From assembly GCA_001464765.1 (NCBI GenBank), contig LNDV01000028.1:186001-250000 (forward strand): a stretch of 64,000 nucleotides of DNA. Reading direction: 5' to 3'. The DNA comes from Betaproteobacteria bacterium Ga0077526. GTDB lineage: Bacteria > Pseudomonadota > Gammaproteobacteria > Burkholderiales > Ga0077523. Positions 1-8,800 of the stretch are shown in pieces (position 1 is the stretch's first letter; each line of letters begins with the position of its first letter). The notes under the pieces are model-generated. The model had not been told where the DNA came from and did not search any database. It saw nothing but the letters and a program-made list of their open reading frames with translations. Made by a program: the position numbers and the translations under genes.

Positions 1-325
1 CGTAGCAGACCACGGTGGTGTCATTCCCCACGCCGAGCCGGGCCAGAACGTCCGCGAACTGTTCGGCCGGCGGCAGCATGAAGTGCAGAGGGTGGGACCG
101 GTCGGAGATCTCGCCGTCGATGTCCACGAACTGCGCCCCCGGGATGTGGCCCTTCTCGAAATCTGCCCTGCCCGAAACAACGTCGTAGGGGACTTCCGGC
201 GTGGGATCGACCGGTCGTGGCATCAGGTGGGTGGTGGCGTCAAGCACCACGACCGACGGATCGCCGAGGTGGCTTGCGAGCCAGTCGGTGGAAACGATGA
301 AACCTGCCTTCACTGCGTCGTTCAT
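1..325 (-). CDS. Sulfurtransferase (rhodanese family), N-terminal part, cut by window edge
   Basis: Reads from ATG at 325 off the left edge (108 codons visible). The N-terminal rhodanese domain of two-domain thiosulfate/3-mercaptopyruvate sulfurtransferases is recognisable: VSTDWLASHL, VVLDAT near residue 27, then the typical GHIPGAQFVDID stretch and the ADVLARLGVGNDTTVV segment. In this family the first domain is structural and the catalytic Cys lies in the second domain, which is outside the window. A strong ribosome binding site (GGGAGGAG) lies 8 bases upstream of the start. The family transfers sulfur from thiosulfate or mercaptopyruvate to cyanide or thiols; which donor is used here cannot be decided. 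Confidence 0.88.
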   Translation of the reverse strand, partial: MNDAVKAGFIVSTDWLASHLGDPSVVVLDATTHLMPRPVDPTPEVPYDVVSGRADFEKGHIPGAQFVDIDGEISDRSHPLHFMLPPAEQFADVLARLGVGNDTTVVCY

Positions 326-515
326 GCCCGGGTCTCCTCCCTTAAGTTGCCGATTCTGACCCCCTGCCGGCTGCCTCACAACCCCGCGCGGTACCCCAAG
401 TCTCACACCCTGCGAAGACTAGAGCCCTGAAAACAGGACTAAATCAAACGCCGGAGTGGACAGGGTATGCCCCAATTGGGTTCAATATCGGTTTTATGAG
501 GGCTTGAGTGCTGGT

Positions 516-538
516 CCGACCCGGTCATGCCCGGTCGG
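516..538. promoter_or_regulatory. Inverted/direct repeat upstream of the hydrolase gene
   Basis: CCGAC-C-CGG and CCG-GTCGG arms flank TCATGC, about 30 bases before the hydrolase start; the unit CCCGGTC also occurs twice as a direct repeat. A perfect 10-bp palindrome CCCAATTGGG lies at about 471-480. Either could be an operator or an mRNA hairpin in the 244-base gap between the divergent genes. Purely a sequence observation. Confidence 0.25.
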
Positions 539-569
539 GCGAGCCCATTTCCAGGGGGACCTCGGCGAC

Positions 570-1418
570 ATGGACGACTACACCGCGGCATTTGAACGGC
601 GCTATAACAATCGCGCGGCGGTGCCGGAGTACGCGCAGCACTTCGATCGGTGGACCAGGCTTTCGAAGAACGCGCGGGACGAGCTCGACAGCGATCTCGA
701 CATCCCCTACGGCGACCACCCGATGGAGAAGATCGACATCTTCCGGTCGGAGGGACGCAGTCGCGCGCTGATGATGTTCATCCACGGGGGCTACTGGCGC
801 TCGCTGGACAAGCGCGACCACTCGTTCATCGCCAACGAGTTCGTGAAGGCTGGCGTCACCGTCGCCATGCCCAACTACGCGCTGTGCCCCTCGGTCACCA
901 TCGAGGAGATCGTCCAGCAGATGCTCCGCGCCACGGCGTGGCTGCACCGGACCGGCAGCCGGTACGGCGCCTTCGGCAACAGCCTGTACGTGGTCGGGCA
1001 CTCGGCCGGCGGGCATCTGGCGGCGATGATGCTGGCGGCGCAGTGGCCGAGGTACGCCCACGACCTCCCGGAAAAGATCGTCGAGGGAGCGCTTTCCGTC
1101 AGCGGGGTTTACGACCTCACTCCGTTGCTCAACGTCCCGACCGTGAACAACGATGTCCGCCTGACCGAGGCGACGGCCGTGAAGTGCAGCCCGGCATTCA
1201 TGCCGCCTGCGACCGACGCGCCGCTCTACATCGCCGTCGGCGGCAAGGAGATCGAGGGCTTTCACCAGCAGCACCAGGAAATCAAGACGCGCTGGGGCAA
1301 AGTGATCGGCGGCGACATTCCGTGCCCCCGGGACAATCACTTCAGCATCCTGGAGACGCTCGCCAATCCGGATTCCGATCTGTTCAAGTCCACGCTGAGG
1401 ATGATGAAGGTGGGCTGA
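570..1418 (+). CDS. Alpha/beta hydrolase, kynurenine-formamidase-like esterase
   Basis: 282 residues from ATG 570 (MDDYTAAFERRYNN); a purine-rich GGGGGA lies 11 bases before it. The frame is open further upstream to 456 but that extension is not family-like. Motifs: oxyanion-hole HGGYW at about residue 71, nucleophile elbow GHSAGG with Ser145, and a late His in DNHFSI completing the triad. The HGGYWRS block and YNNRAAVPEY start are typical of the small arylformamidase/esterase subgroup that hydrolyses N-formylkynurenine or related esters in the cytoplasm. No tryptophan-catabolic genes lie nearby, so the substrate is open. A rho-independent terminator follows the stop. Confidence 0.85.
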   Translation: MDDYTAAFERRYNNRAAVPEYAQHFDRWTRLSKNARDELDSDLDIPYGDHPMEKIDIFRSEGRSRALMMFIHGGYWRSLDKRDHSFIANEFVKAGVTVAMPNYALCPSVTIEEIVQQMLRATAWLHRTGSRYGAFGNSLYVVGHSAGGHLAAMMLAAQWPRYAHDLPEKIVEGALSVSGVYDLTPLLNVPTVNNDVRLTEATAVKCSPAFMPPATDAPLYIAVGGKEIEGFHQQHQEIKTRWGKVIGGDIPCPRDNHFSILETLANPDSDLFKSTLRMMKVG

Positions 1419-1441
1419 CCGGCCCCGCCTTCGTCCCCGAG

Positions 1442-1466
1442 AACCCCGCTCCGGCGGGGTTTTTCG
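1442..1466 (+). terminator. Rho-independent terminator after the hydrolase gene
   Basis: AACCCCGC-TCC-GCGGGGTT stem followed by a T run, 24 bases after the stop codon at 1418. Confidence 0.85.
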
Positions 1467-1509
1467 TTTTCGGCTTGCCTTGGATGAAGGGCTGTACAAG
1501 AATACAGTC

Positions 1510-2634
1510 ATGGGCATGAAACTCCACGACGGGCGAGCGGCGTTCGGAATCAAGGGCGGAACGAATGGCGGGTTGAGGGGCCGAGGGGCGGGCCTCAATC
1601 CGGAGGGGCGGTTCGAGTCCACCCGGCGCGAGGCCGTCGACGGCGACTGGGCGCCCGGCAGCGCGGAGGATGGCGACCCACTGCCCCCCTTGCGGACCAC
1701 TGTCACGCGGGAGGAGGCGAAGAGCATCCTCACCCGCAACGACTCGCCGGACATCCCGTTTTCGTGGTCCATCAACCCGTACCGGGGGTGCGAACACGGT
1801 TGCATCTACTGTTATGCCCGTCCGAGCCACGCCTACCTCGATCTGTCACCCGGGCTGGATTTCGAGACCCGCCTGTTCGCGAAGGTGAATGCGGCGTTGC
1901 TGCTGCAGGAAGCCCTGGCGCGCCCGGGCCATGAAGTCGACACCATCGCGCTCGGCGCCAATACCGACCCGTACCAGCCCGTCGAGCGCGAGTACCGCAT
2001 CACTCGCAGTGTCATCGAGGTGCTGGCCGACTGCCGCCACCCGTTCGCGATCGTCACCAAGAACGCGCTCGTCCTGCGGGACCTCGACCTGCTGGCGCCG
2101 CTCGGTGCGGCCCGGCTGTGCCGCGTGTTCATCAGCATCACCACCCTGGATGCCGGCCTTGCCCGCCACCTGGAGCCCCGCGCCAGCGCGCCCGCCCGGC
2201 GCCTGGAGGCGGTGCGCGCCCTCAAGGACGCCGGCGTGCCCGTCGGTGTCATGGTCGCGCCGGTCATTCCGTTCCTCACCGACGACAGCGTCGAGCGCAT
2301 CCTCGAGGCTTCCGCCGAGGCGGGTGCGGAGGCGGCTGCCTACGTGCTCCTGCGTCTGCCATACGAGATCAAGGGGCTGTTCCAGGACTGGCTCGAGCGG
2401 CACTACCCGCTCAAGGCGGAACACGTGATGCAGCGCATGCGCGCCATGCGCGGCGGGCGCGAGAACGACCCGCGCTTCGGCTCCCGCATGGTGGGCGACG
2501 GCACGCTCGCCGCATTGCTGCGGCAGCGGTTTGAAAAGGCGCTGCGGCGCTTCGGCATGGGGAGCGAGCGCATGCCCCTCGACGGGTCGCAGTTCCGGCC
2601 GCCAGCCCTGGGCGGGCAGCAACGTCTTTTCTGA
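1510..2634 (+). CDS. PA0069-family radical SAM protein
   Basis: About 374 residues from ATG 1510. ATG 1516 and ATG 1480 are in-frame alternatives and none has a clear ribosome binding site. The radical-SAM 4Fe-4S motif CxxxCxxC appears as CEHGCIYC at residues 94-101, followed by YARPSHAYLDLSPGLDFE, a block characteristic of the PA0069/SplB-related group. The N-terminal RGRGAGLNPEGRFE is also typical. TIALGANTDPYQPVE and RVFISITTLD fit the SAM barrel. The family has no proven reaction; resemblance to spore photoproduct lyase suggests nucleic-acid-related radical chemistry, which is inference. The gene stands alone between a terminator and a weak promoter-like element. Confidence 0.9.
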   Translation: MGMKLHDGRAAFGIKGGTNGGLRGRGAGLNPEGRFESTRREAVDGDWAPGSAEDGDPLPPLRTTVTREEAKSILTRNDSPDIPFSWSINPYRGCEHGCIYCYARPSHAYLDLSPGLDFETRLFAKVNAALLLQEALARPGHEVDTIALGANTDPYQPVEREYRITRSVIEVLADCRHPFAIVTKNALVLRDLDLLAPLGAARLCRVFISITTLDAGLARHLEPRASAPARRLEAVRALKDAGVPVGVMVAPVIPFLTDDSVERILEASAEAGAEAAAYVLLRLPYEIKGLFQDWLERHYPLKAEHVMQRMRAMRGGRENDPRFGSRMVGDGTLAALLRQRFEKALRRFGMGSERMPLDGSQFRPPALGGQQRLF

Positions 2635-2666
2635 GCGGCCTGTGCGCGGGTCATGCGGTCCTTCCC

Positions 2667-2672
2667 TAGAAT
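2667..2672 (+). promoter_or_regulatory. Possible -10 element upstream of the small ORF/HDAC pair
   Basis: TAGAAT lies 38 bases before the small-ORF start, in a form (YTATAATYC-like) seen before several genes of this window. No good -35 hexamer is visible. Confidence 0.3.
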
Positions 2673-2704
2673 CGGCCTCTGACCCTTGGAGGGAGGTCCC
2701 GCCG

Positions 2705-2824
2705 ATGTCCCCGTTGAAACCGGACGCTGCAATCCCGGCTGCCCTTATCCGAGTCCCTCTCGCCGCCAGGACGACCGCCCCCGGTCCTATCGCACGGATG
2801 GCTCGCCAGGGGCCTGTGGCGTGA
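2705..2824 (+). CDS. Small ORF (39 aa) coupled to the HDAC-family gene
   Basis: Starts MSPLKPDAAIPAALIRV and ends QGPVA. The ATG is preceded by a very strong Shine-Dalgarno (GGAGGGAGG at about 2689-2697, 7 bases away). Its TGA overlaps the GTG start of the next gene in GTGA (2821-2824). This is the classic geometry of a translated leader or small protein that couples translation into the downstream gene. The product is Ala/Pro/Arg-rich with no recognisable domain. It may instead be a chance ORF whose ribosome binding site serves a longer, ATG 2686-initiated form of the downstream protein; the GTGA overlap argues against that. Confidence 0.45.
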   Translation: MSPLKPDAAIPAALIRVPLAARTTAPGPIARMARQGPVA

Positions 2825-3846
2825 ACCGCCGCACTTTTCTTTCGGGCCTCACGGGCGCGGGCGTGGTCGCCGGGTTGGCCAAAGCGGCGCCCGACGAGCC
2901 GAACCACACCTGTCTCCATGCCGGGCCGGCGCTCGCCCGCTACGGATTCGGGGACGGGCACCCGCTCGGCATGGACCGCCAGGGTGCCTTTCTGGAGGAA
3001 AGCCTCGCCCGCGGACTGCACGACCGTGTTCAACTGGTGAACGCGGCGCCGCCGGCCATCCACGAGGAACTGGTTCGATTCCATTCGCCGGGCCTGGTGG
3101 AGCGGGTCCGGACGGCGGAGGCCGCCGGGCTCGAGTTCCTGGACGACGGGGACACCCCCGTGTTCCCGGGCGTGCACGAGGCCGCCTCGTCGGTGGTCGG
3201 CGCGGCCCTGGACGGCATGCGCCGCATCCTGCGAGGCGAGTGCCTCCAGACTTTCCAGCCGATCGGCGGTCTGCACCATGCGGGGCCCGGACATTCGGCG
3301 GGGTTCTGCGTCTACAGCGATCTGGGTGTGGTGATCGAGTCCCTGCGGGAAGAGTTCGGCGTCCGACGGGTGGCTTACATCGACATCGATGTCCACCACG
3401 GTGACGGCATCTTCTACGCCTATGAATCCGACCCCGACCTCATCTTCGCGGACATCCACGAGGACGGCCGCAGTCTGTATCCAGGCACTGGCCGAGCGGA
3501 CGAAACCGGCCGGGGCGCTGCGGCGGGCACCAAGCTCAACCTCCCCCTGGCGTCCGGCTCGGACGACACCGCTTTCCTGGCCGCGTGGCCCCGGGTGGAG
3601 GAACACCTGGCCCGGTATCCGCCCGACTTCGTCCTGTTCCAGTGCGGAGCCGACGGGCTCGCGGGCGACCCTCTGGCCCACCTTCGCTACTCCCCGGCCG
3701 TGCACCTTCATGCGGCACGACGGGTCCGATGGCTCGCCGAGCGCTACTGTGCCGGTCGGCTGATGGCGTTTGGTGGCGGTGGGTACGACCGGCGAAACCT
3801 GGCGCTGGCCTGGAGCAATGTGCTCGTCGGCCTGCTCGGGGATTGA
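2821..3846 (+). CDS. Histone deacetylase-family amidohydrolase with Tat-like leader
   Basis: 341 residues from GTG 2821. Zinc-amidohydrolase motifs of the HDAC/AcuC/acetylpolyamine family are all visible: GGLHHAGPGHSAGFCVYSD (His-His pair and substrate pocket), DIDVHHGDG (metal-binding Asp and His), the GADGLAGDPL block (metal Asp) and C-terminal AFGGGGY carrying the catalytic-Tyr-type glycine loop. The N-terminus reads NRRTFLSGLTGAGVVAG, a twin-Arg followed by a hydrophobic stretch, as in Tat signals (normally RRxFLK). Most bacterial relatives are cytoplasmic, so an exported form would be unusual. Members deacetylate acetyl-lysine proteins, acetylpolyamines or similar amides; the substrate is unknown here. 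The GTG choice rests on the overlap with the upstream small ORF and on the Tat-like start. Confidence 0.85.
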   Translation: MNRRTFLSGLTGAGVVAGLAKAAPDEPNHTCLHAGPALARYGFGDGHPLGMDRQGAFLEESLARGLHDRVQLVNAAPPAIHEELVRFHSPGLVERVRTAEAAGLEFLDDGDTPVFPGVHEAASSVVGAALDGMRRILRGECLQTFQPIGGLHHAGPGHSAGFCVYSDLGVVIESLREEFGVRRVAYIDIDVHHGDGIFYAYESDPDLIFADIHEDGRSLYPGTGRADETGRGAAAGTKLNLPLASGSDDTAFLAAWPRVEEHLARYPPDFVLFQCGADGLAGDPLAHLRYSPAVHLHAARRVRWLAERYCAGRLMAFGGGGYDRRNLALAWSNVLVGLLGD

Positions 3847-4069
3847 GCGGCTGCCGGATTTTCCGCACCGTGATGGTGCCTTGCGAACACATCCCGGTCC
3901 GGTCGACGCAGGGACTTCCCCCTGAATTCGGGTCCGGCGTCCGTGGCACACGCGTTGCGAAGGTCAGGGCTGTCCTGGACGAAGCCTGAACCTCCGTCCG
4001 GGCGGGGCGGGGGTCCCCGATGAGGTTCGCGGGCACCCGCATGTCATTTCCCAGACTCTGGATCACCGC

Positions 4070-4867
4070 ATGACCACGATCGAGGCCGACGCCGCCGACC
4101 CGAGCTCCGCCGTGCCCGGTTCCTCCGGACCGGCTTCCTACGCCGACCGGCTGGCTGTCGGCTGCTCGAGTCTCGCCGTGCCGGGCAAGTGGAACGAGGA
4201 CCGTGTCGGCCTGGCCAATCCGACGCCCGCCGAATGGCGTTCGCATGGCCTGGCCGTGGCGGTGGCGGACGGGATCGGCGGCGACGGCTCTGGCGCCTTC
4301 GCGGCCGCGGTGGCCCTGCGGACCATCCTGCGCGACTACTACGCGACGCCGGTCGCCTGGGGGCCGCGCAAGGCGATCGACCGGGTGCTGCGTGCCTGCA
4401 ACGACTGGCTCCACGGCCAGAACCAGCGCCGCAAGGACACCGATGCGGCACTCACGACCCTGTCGGTCGTGGTGTTCACCCAGGACCACTACCATCTGGC
4501 CCATGTGGGGGACACGCGCGTCTACCGGTTCCGGGACGGCGGCGCCAAGCAGCTGACGACGGACCACTGCTGGCCCAGACACGATCTGCGGCATGTTCCG
4601 AAGCGGGCCCTCGGACTCGACAGCCATCTGGTGGTCGACTATGCGGATGGCGTTCTGCTGCCCGGCGACACCTTCCTGCTCGCCACCGACGGTGTCTGGG
4701 AAGTCCTGGGGGATCGCCAGCTGGGAGAGACCGTCTCCGAGTTTCCCAGGCCGCAGGCCTGCGCGGACGCGCTGGTGGCCCAGGCGATGGACCGGCAGTC
4801 CCGCTACATGGGGCGCAACGACGCGAGCTGCGCCCTGATCACCGTGGGGGCAGGAATTTCCGCTTGA
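4070..4867 (+). CDS. PP2C-family serine/threonine phosphatase
   Basis: 265 residues. The metal-dependent phosphatase fold is shown by WNEDRVG (motif I Asp), VADGIGG (motif II metal Asp), LTTLSVVVF, AHVGDTRVYR, LATDGVWEVL (motif with metal Asp) and the terminal GRNDASCALI (last metal Asp). The length equals a lone catalytic domain (Stp/PppA type); there is no membrane segment or sensor domain. Such enzymes dephosphorylate Ser/Thr-phosphorylated proteins and usually pair with a Hanks-type kinase, for example in type VI secretion clusters, but no kinase lies in this window. The first 25 residues are low-complexity and probably disordered. Confidence 0.93.
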   Translation: MTTIEADAADPSSAVPGSSGPASYADRLAVGCSSLAVPGKWNEDRVGLANPTPAEWRSHGLAVAVADGIGGDGSGAFAAAVALRTILRDYYATPVAWGPRKAIDRVLRACNDWLHGQNQRRKDTDAALTTLSVVVFTQDHYHLAHVGDTRVYRFRDGGAKQLTTDHCWPRHDLRHVPKRALGLDSHLVVDYADGVLLPGDTFLLATDGVWEVLGDRQLGETVSEFPRPQACADALVAQAMDRQSRYMGRNDASCALITVGAGISA

Positions 4868-4926
4868 GGAAGGCCAGCCCCGCGCCCGACTGACGCGCTC
4901 TCCCGTCTGCCGGGCCAGCCCCGCGG

Positions 4927-4936
4927 CCCCCCCCCC
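4927..4936. repeat. Poly-C tract (10 C)
   Basis: Uninterrupted run of ten C residues, ending 8 bases before the candidate -35 element of sodB. Long homopolymers near promoters can vary in length by slippage; it is also a place for sequencing error. Confidence 0.7.
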
Positions 4937-4944
4937 GCGAGCGT

Positions 4945-4973
4945 TTGGATCGACGATGCGCTTGGGCTAAACT
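4945..4973 (+). promoter_or_regulatory. Candidate sigma-70 promoter of sodB
   Basis: TTGGAT and TAAACT separated by 17 bases, 161 bases upstream of the sodB start, which would leave a long 5' leader. Moderate match to consensus only. Confidence 0.4.
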
Positions 4974-5133
4974 CCGTGGCTCTTGGCGGACGGTCGGCGC
5001 AGGAACCGACTGTCCGTACCGGAATCCAAATTCGCGGGTCGGGGCCGTTCCCGGCATGCCAGCGCGATGTCCGCCGCGGGCTCCTCCCGGCTCCCGCCGC
5101 CTTCCCCGTCATCACCCCTCAGAGGATTTCTGC

Positions 5134-5715
5134 ATGGAACACACCCTTCCGGCGTTGCCCTACGCGATGGACGCTCTCGCGCCCCACATCTCCAAGGAAA
5201 CCTTCGAGTTTCACTACGGCAAGCACCATCAGGCCTACGTCACCAACCTGAACAACCTGATCAAGGGCACCGAGTTCGAGAACCTCGCCCTGGAAGACAT
5301 CATCCGGAAGTCCTCCGGCGGCATCTTCAACAACTCCGCCCAGGTGTGGAACCACACCTTCTTCTGGCACAGCATGAAGCCCGGTGGTGGCGGCGCCCCG
5401 ACCGGCGCGCTGGCCGATGCCATCAGCAAGAAGTGGGGCTCCTTCGACGCCTTCAAGGAAGCCTTCACCAAGAGTGCTGTCGGCAACTTCGGCTCCGGCT
5501 GGACCTGGCTCGTGAAGAAGGCCGACGGTTCGGTGGACATCGCCAACACCAGCAACGCCGGCACGACGCTCACGGGCGGCGACAAGGCGCTCCTCACCAT
5601 CGATGTGTGGGAGCACGCGTACTACATCGATTTCCGCAACGCGCGGCCCAAGTTCGTGGAAACCTTCCTGAACTCGCTGGCCAACTGGGACTTCGCGGCC
5701 AAGAACTTCGCCTAG
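5134..5715 (+). CDS. sodB: Superoxide dismutase, Fe type
   Basis: 193 residues starting [20 protein letters not shown], the canonical Fe/Mn-SOD start; AGAGGA lies upstream as ribosome binding site. The same frame is open much further upstream, but that stretch is not SOD-like. Metal ligands fit: His27 in [10 protein letters not shown], His in NHTFFWHSM, and Asp/His in [10 protein letters not shown]. The [13 protein letters not shown] block carries the Gln placed as in iron-type enzymes (Gln69 class), and [11 protein letters not shown] is typical. It converts superoxide to oxygen and peroxide in the cytoplasm. It is followed by a strong terminator, so it is transcribed alone. Confidence 0.97.
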   Translation: MEHTLPALPYAMDALAPHISKETFEFHYGKHHQAYVTNLNNLIKGTEFENLALEDIIRKSSGGIFNNSAQVWNHTFFWHSMKPGGGGAPTGALADAISKKWGSFDAFKEAFTKSAVGNFGSGWTWLVKKADGSVDIANTSNAGTTLTGGDKALLTIDVWEHAYYIDFRNARPKFVETFLNSLANWDFAAKNFA

Positions 5716-5740
5716 GCGCGGCTCGGTCGTCGCCACGGAA

Positions 5741-5766
5741 AGGCCGTCTTCGGACGGCTTTTTTTT
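5741..5766 (+). terminator. Rho-independent terminator of sodB
   Basis: GCCGTC-TTCG-GACGGC stem with a UUCG tetraloop followed by eight T, 27 bases after the sodB stop. Confidence 0.92.
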
Positions 5767-5838
5767 CGACCGAAACACGACATGCAAGTGGGGATGTCTC
5801 AAGTTCATCCGCCGGGCGACGTTACCGCTGGGGCCACA

Positions 5839-5865
5839 ATGACAATATCGACCCGATCCCTGTGA
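5839..5865 (+). promoter_or_regulatory. Possible 8-codon leader ORF overlapping the kinase 1 start
   Basis: ATG 5839 opens MTISTRSL and its TGA overlaps the GTG of the first kinase in GTGA (5862-5865), the same geometry as other coupled pairs here. GGGG lies 5 bases upstream. It could be a coupling leader peptide or coincidence. Confidence 0.3.
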
Positions 5866-8800
5866 CCCGACCTGCCACTGCCACTCGAGAACCGCTGCCG
5901 GAATGGGTTGCCGCTGCTGCGGCGGCTCTCGTCTTCGCCCTGGGCCTGGCGCTTAGCCTGCTTTGGTGGCAGAAGTCCGAGGCAGACCTGCTGCGGCGTT
6001 ATGGTTCCCGGTTCGCGGAACTGGCCGACCGGACGGCCAAGCGGTTCGACGAACGCCTGCTTACTCATGGCCAGACGCTGCGCGGGATCACCGCGTTCAT
6101 CGAGTCGTCCGCAACCGATCCCTCTGATGCGGCGTGGGGCAGGTACGTCGATCGCTTCAACCTCGGCGCTCACGCGCCGGAGTCGGACGGATTTGCCTTC
6201 ACCCCCCGCGTTCTGCGGGCGGACAAGGCGGCGCACGAAGCCGCCCGGCGCGCCGACACCGGACGGGACTACGCGATCTGGCCGGAGGGCGATCGCGAAA
6301 AGTACTTTCCTATCTCGCGGATCGAGCCGCCGAAGTTCCAGGACCGTTTGGGCTTCGACGGCTATATAGACCCCTCGCGGCGGGCGGCCATAGAACAGGC
6401 GCTCGCCCGGCCGGACCCGGCGGTCACGCTGCCTTACCGGGCAGACCGGACGTCGGACTCCCCCGGTGAGTTCGCCTTCATCATGTACTTCGCCGGCAAG
6501 CGGGCCGGGACCGCCGGCGGGCCGACCGGACCGGACGGCGTATTCGTGGTGTCCACGCGCCTGCGCCTCCAGGCCATGATCGACCGGGTTCTCGGGGAGG
6601 ACGCTTCGCAATCGAATGCGATGCTCCTGGTGCCCGGGCAGACTCGCGCCGATCCGGACGCGGGCGGCGGCACGTTCCGTGAATTGCGCCGTCTCGAACA
6701 CGGAGGCGGGGGATGGCACCTGGCGCTGGCCTCCACCGCCGCATTCGACGCGGGTTTCCGCAGCGACAGTGGCACCGCCACGCTGGTCTGGGGCATCTTC
6801 ATTTCGGCACTGGGTGCCGCGCTCACCTACCTGTCACTCGCGTTTCGAGGGCAGGCGCAGCTCGCAGCGACCCAGGCGCGCAGCGAGGCCGAACGCCGTT
6901 TCCAGGAACTGGCGGATGCCAGCCCTCTGGTCATGTGGCGCCTCGACCGCAACCTGCGCCTGCGTTTCTGCAACCGCCACGCACGGGAACTGTTTTCCCT
7001 GCGGGATTCCGCGGACCTGACCGACGACTGGTACGGACGGGTCGTGGAGGAGGACCGCGAACGGATGCGCGCCGAGGCCACCCGTTTCCGTACCGAGCCT
7101 GGCTCGCACTACATCGACTATCGGGCCATCACGGCCGATGGAAACCTCCGGTCCATGCGCTCGCACTTCCAGCCCCTGCTGGACGACGAAGGGCAGTTCG
7201 CGGGATACGCGGGCGTGACCTTCGACGTGACCGAGGAAAGGGCACTCGCGGAGCAACTCGACCGGCGCACCGCCACCGAGCGAGCGATGCTCGACAGCGC
7301 GACCCACGCCATCCTGTCTCTCGATGCGTCCCATCGCGTCACGTCGGCCAACCGGGGCGCCGAGCGTCTCTTCGGCATGCCGGCCGGAGAGATCGAGGGG
7401 CGGGCCCTTGCCGACCTGGTGCGCGAGAGTGATCTGTCGGCGGAGGGGGCTCTCGCCGCGATTCTGGCGTCGGGAACCCGCAGATCGGATCTTGCCCTCG
7501 AGGCGCTGCGGCCTGGTGCCGAAGTGCTCTCCCTCGACGCGTCGATCGCCCCGATCGTCTGTACCGTGAGCGGCGCGGTGGCGGGCCACGTGCTGATCGC
7601 GCACGACGTGTCGGCACGACGGGCGGCCGAGAAGGAAAAGTCCCAGGCGTTCGCGATGCTGGACGCCGTGATGAACGCCGTACCGGTGTCGGTGTTCGCG
7701 AAGGACGAGAACTCGCGCTGGATCTTCGTCAATGACGCCTGGTCCGCGTTCGCGGGATGGCGTCGTGAAGACGTGTGGAACCGGACCGACGTCGAAGTGC
7801 ACGGCGAACAGACCGGTCGCCGGTACGTGCAGGAGGATCGGCGCATCCTCGAGTCCGGAAAGCCGATGACGGTCGAGGAGTGCTACCGCACCGCACGCGG
7901 GGAAGACCGCTGGGTCATCAAGACGAAGAGCCCGGTCATGCTGGCGGACGGCCGCCGCATCATCGTGGGCGCGCACTTCGACATCACCGAACGACGCGTC
8001 ATGGAAGTGGAGCTGAAACGTTCCCGCGCCTTCCTTACGGCGATCGTCGACACGATCCCGCATCAGGTCACCGTCAAGGACGCCGACGGGCGCTGGATTC
8101 TCTGCAATGCCGCCACGCGGGACTGGCTCGGACGATCGTCCGCGGCCATCCTCGGGGCAACCGACGCCGACCTGCTGCCCGCGGACGAAGCGAGCCGAAG
8201 GGCGATCGAGCACCGGGATGTCATGCGGACGGGCGAGACCGTCTCCCTCGAACGGGAACTGGCGGGGCCGCGCGGCGGATTGTCGTGGTGGCACACGACC
8301 CTGTCGCGTCTGGATCTGACTGACGGCGGGCGTTTCGTGGTCAGTGTCTCGATGGATCTCACGGCGCAGCGGCGCGCCGCCGCCGAAGTGGAACGGAGCC
8401 GCGAGTTCCTCCGCATGATCCTGGACGGACTGCCCCACCCCACCTACGTCCGTGATTCGCAGAGCCGTTGGGTCCTGGTCAACGAGGCCTGCGCACGGGC
8501 GTTCGGCCGGACGGTCGACAAGATGATCGGGCGCAAGGACGCGCAGATCGTCGGCGACCGCGTCGCGAACGAGATCCGCCTGGAGGACGAGCAGCTGCGG
8601 CGCACCGGGCAGCCTCTGATGACCGAGCAGCGTCTCGAGGATCGCGACGGCAAGGTCTACTGGGTGCTCAAGCACAAGGCGCGCATCACGACATCCGACG
8701 GTGAGGTGTTCGTGGTCGGCAGTGCCATCGACATCACCGAGCAGAAGCTCGCGCGCGACACCCTCGAACGGGCAACGGTACGTCTCGAACTGCTGAACGC

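Noticed and set aside
1846..3951. 701-codon minus-strand open frame opposite the radical SAM and HDAC-family genes
   Set aside because: Both plus-strand genes have full catalytic motifs; the antisense frame has none.
3585..3989. Plus-strand 134-codon frame at the end of the HDAC-family gene
   Set aside because: Arg/Pro-rich out-of-frame reading of the HDAC gene extended into the intergenic region.
4983..5861. Upstream extension of the kinase 1 frame through the sodB region
   Set aside because: This part is out of frame with sodB, His/Arg/Gln-rich, and crosses the sodB terminator; the real start is the GTG at 5862 before TM1.
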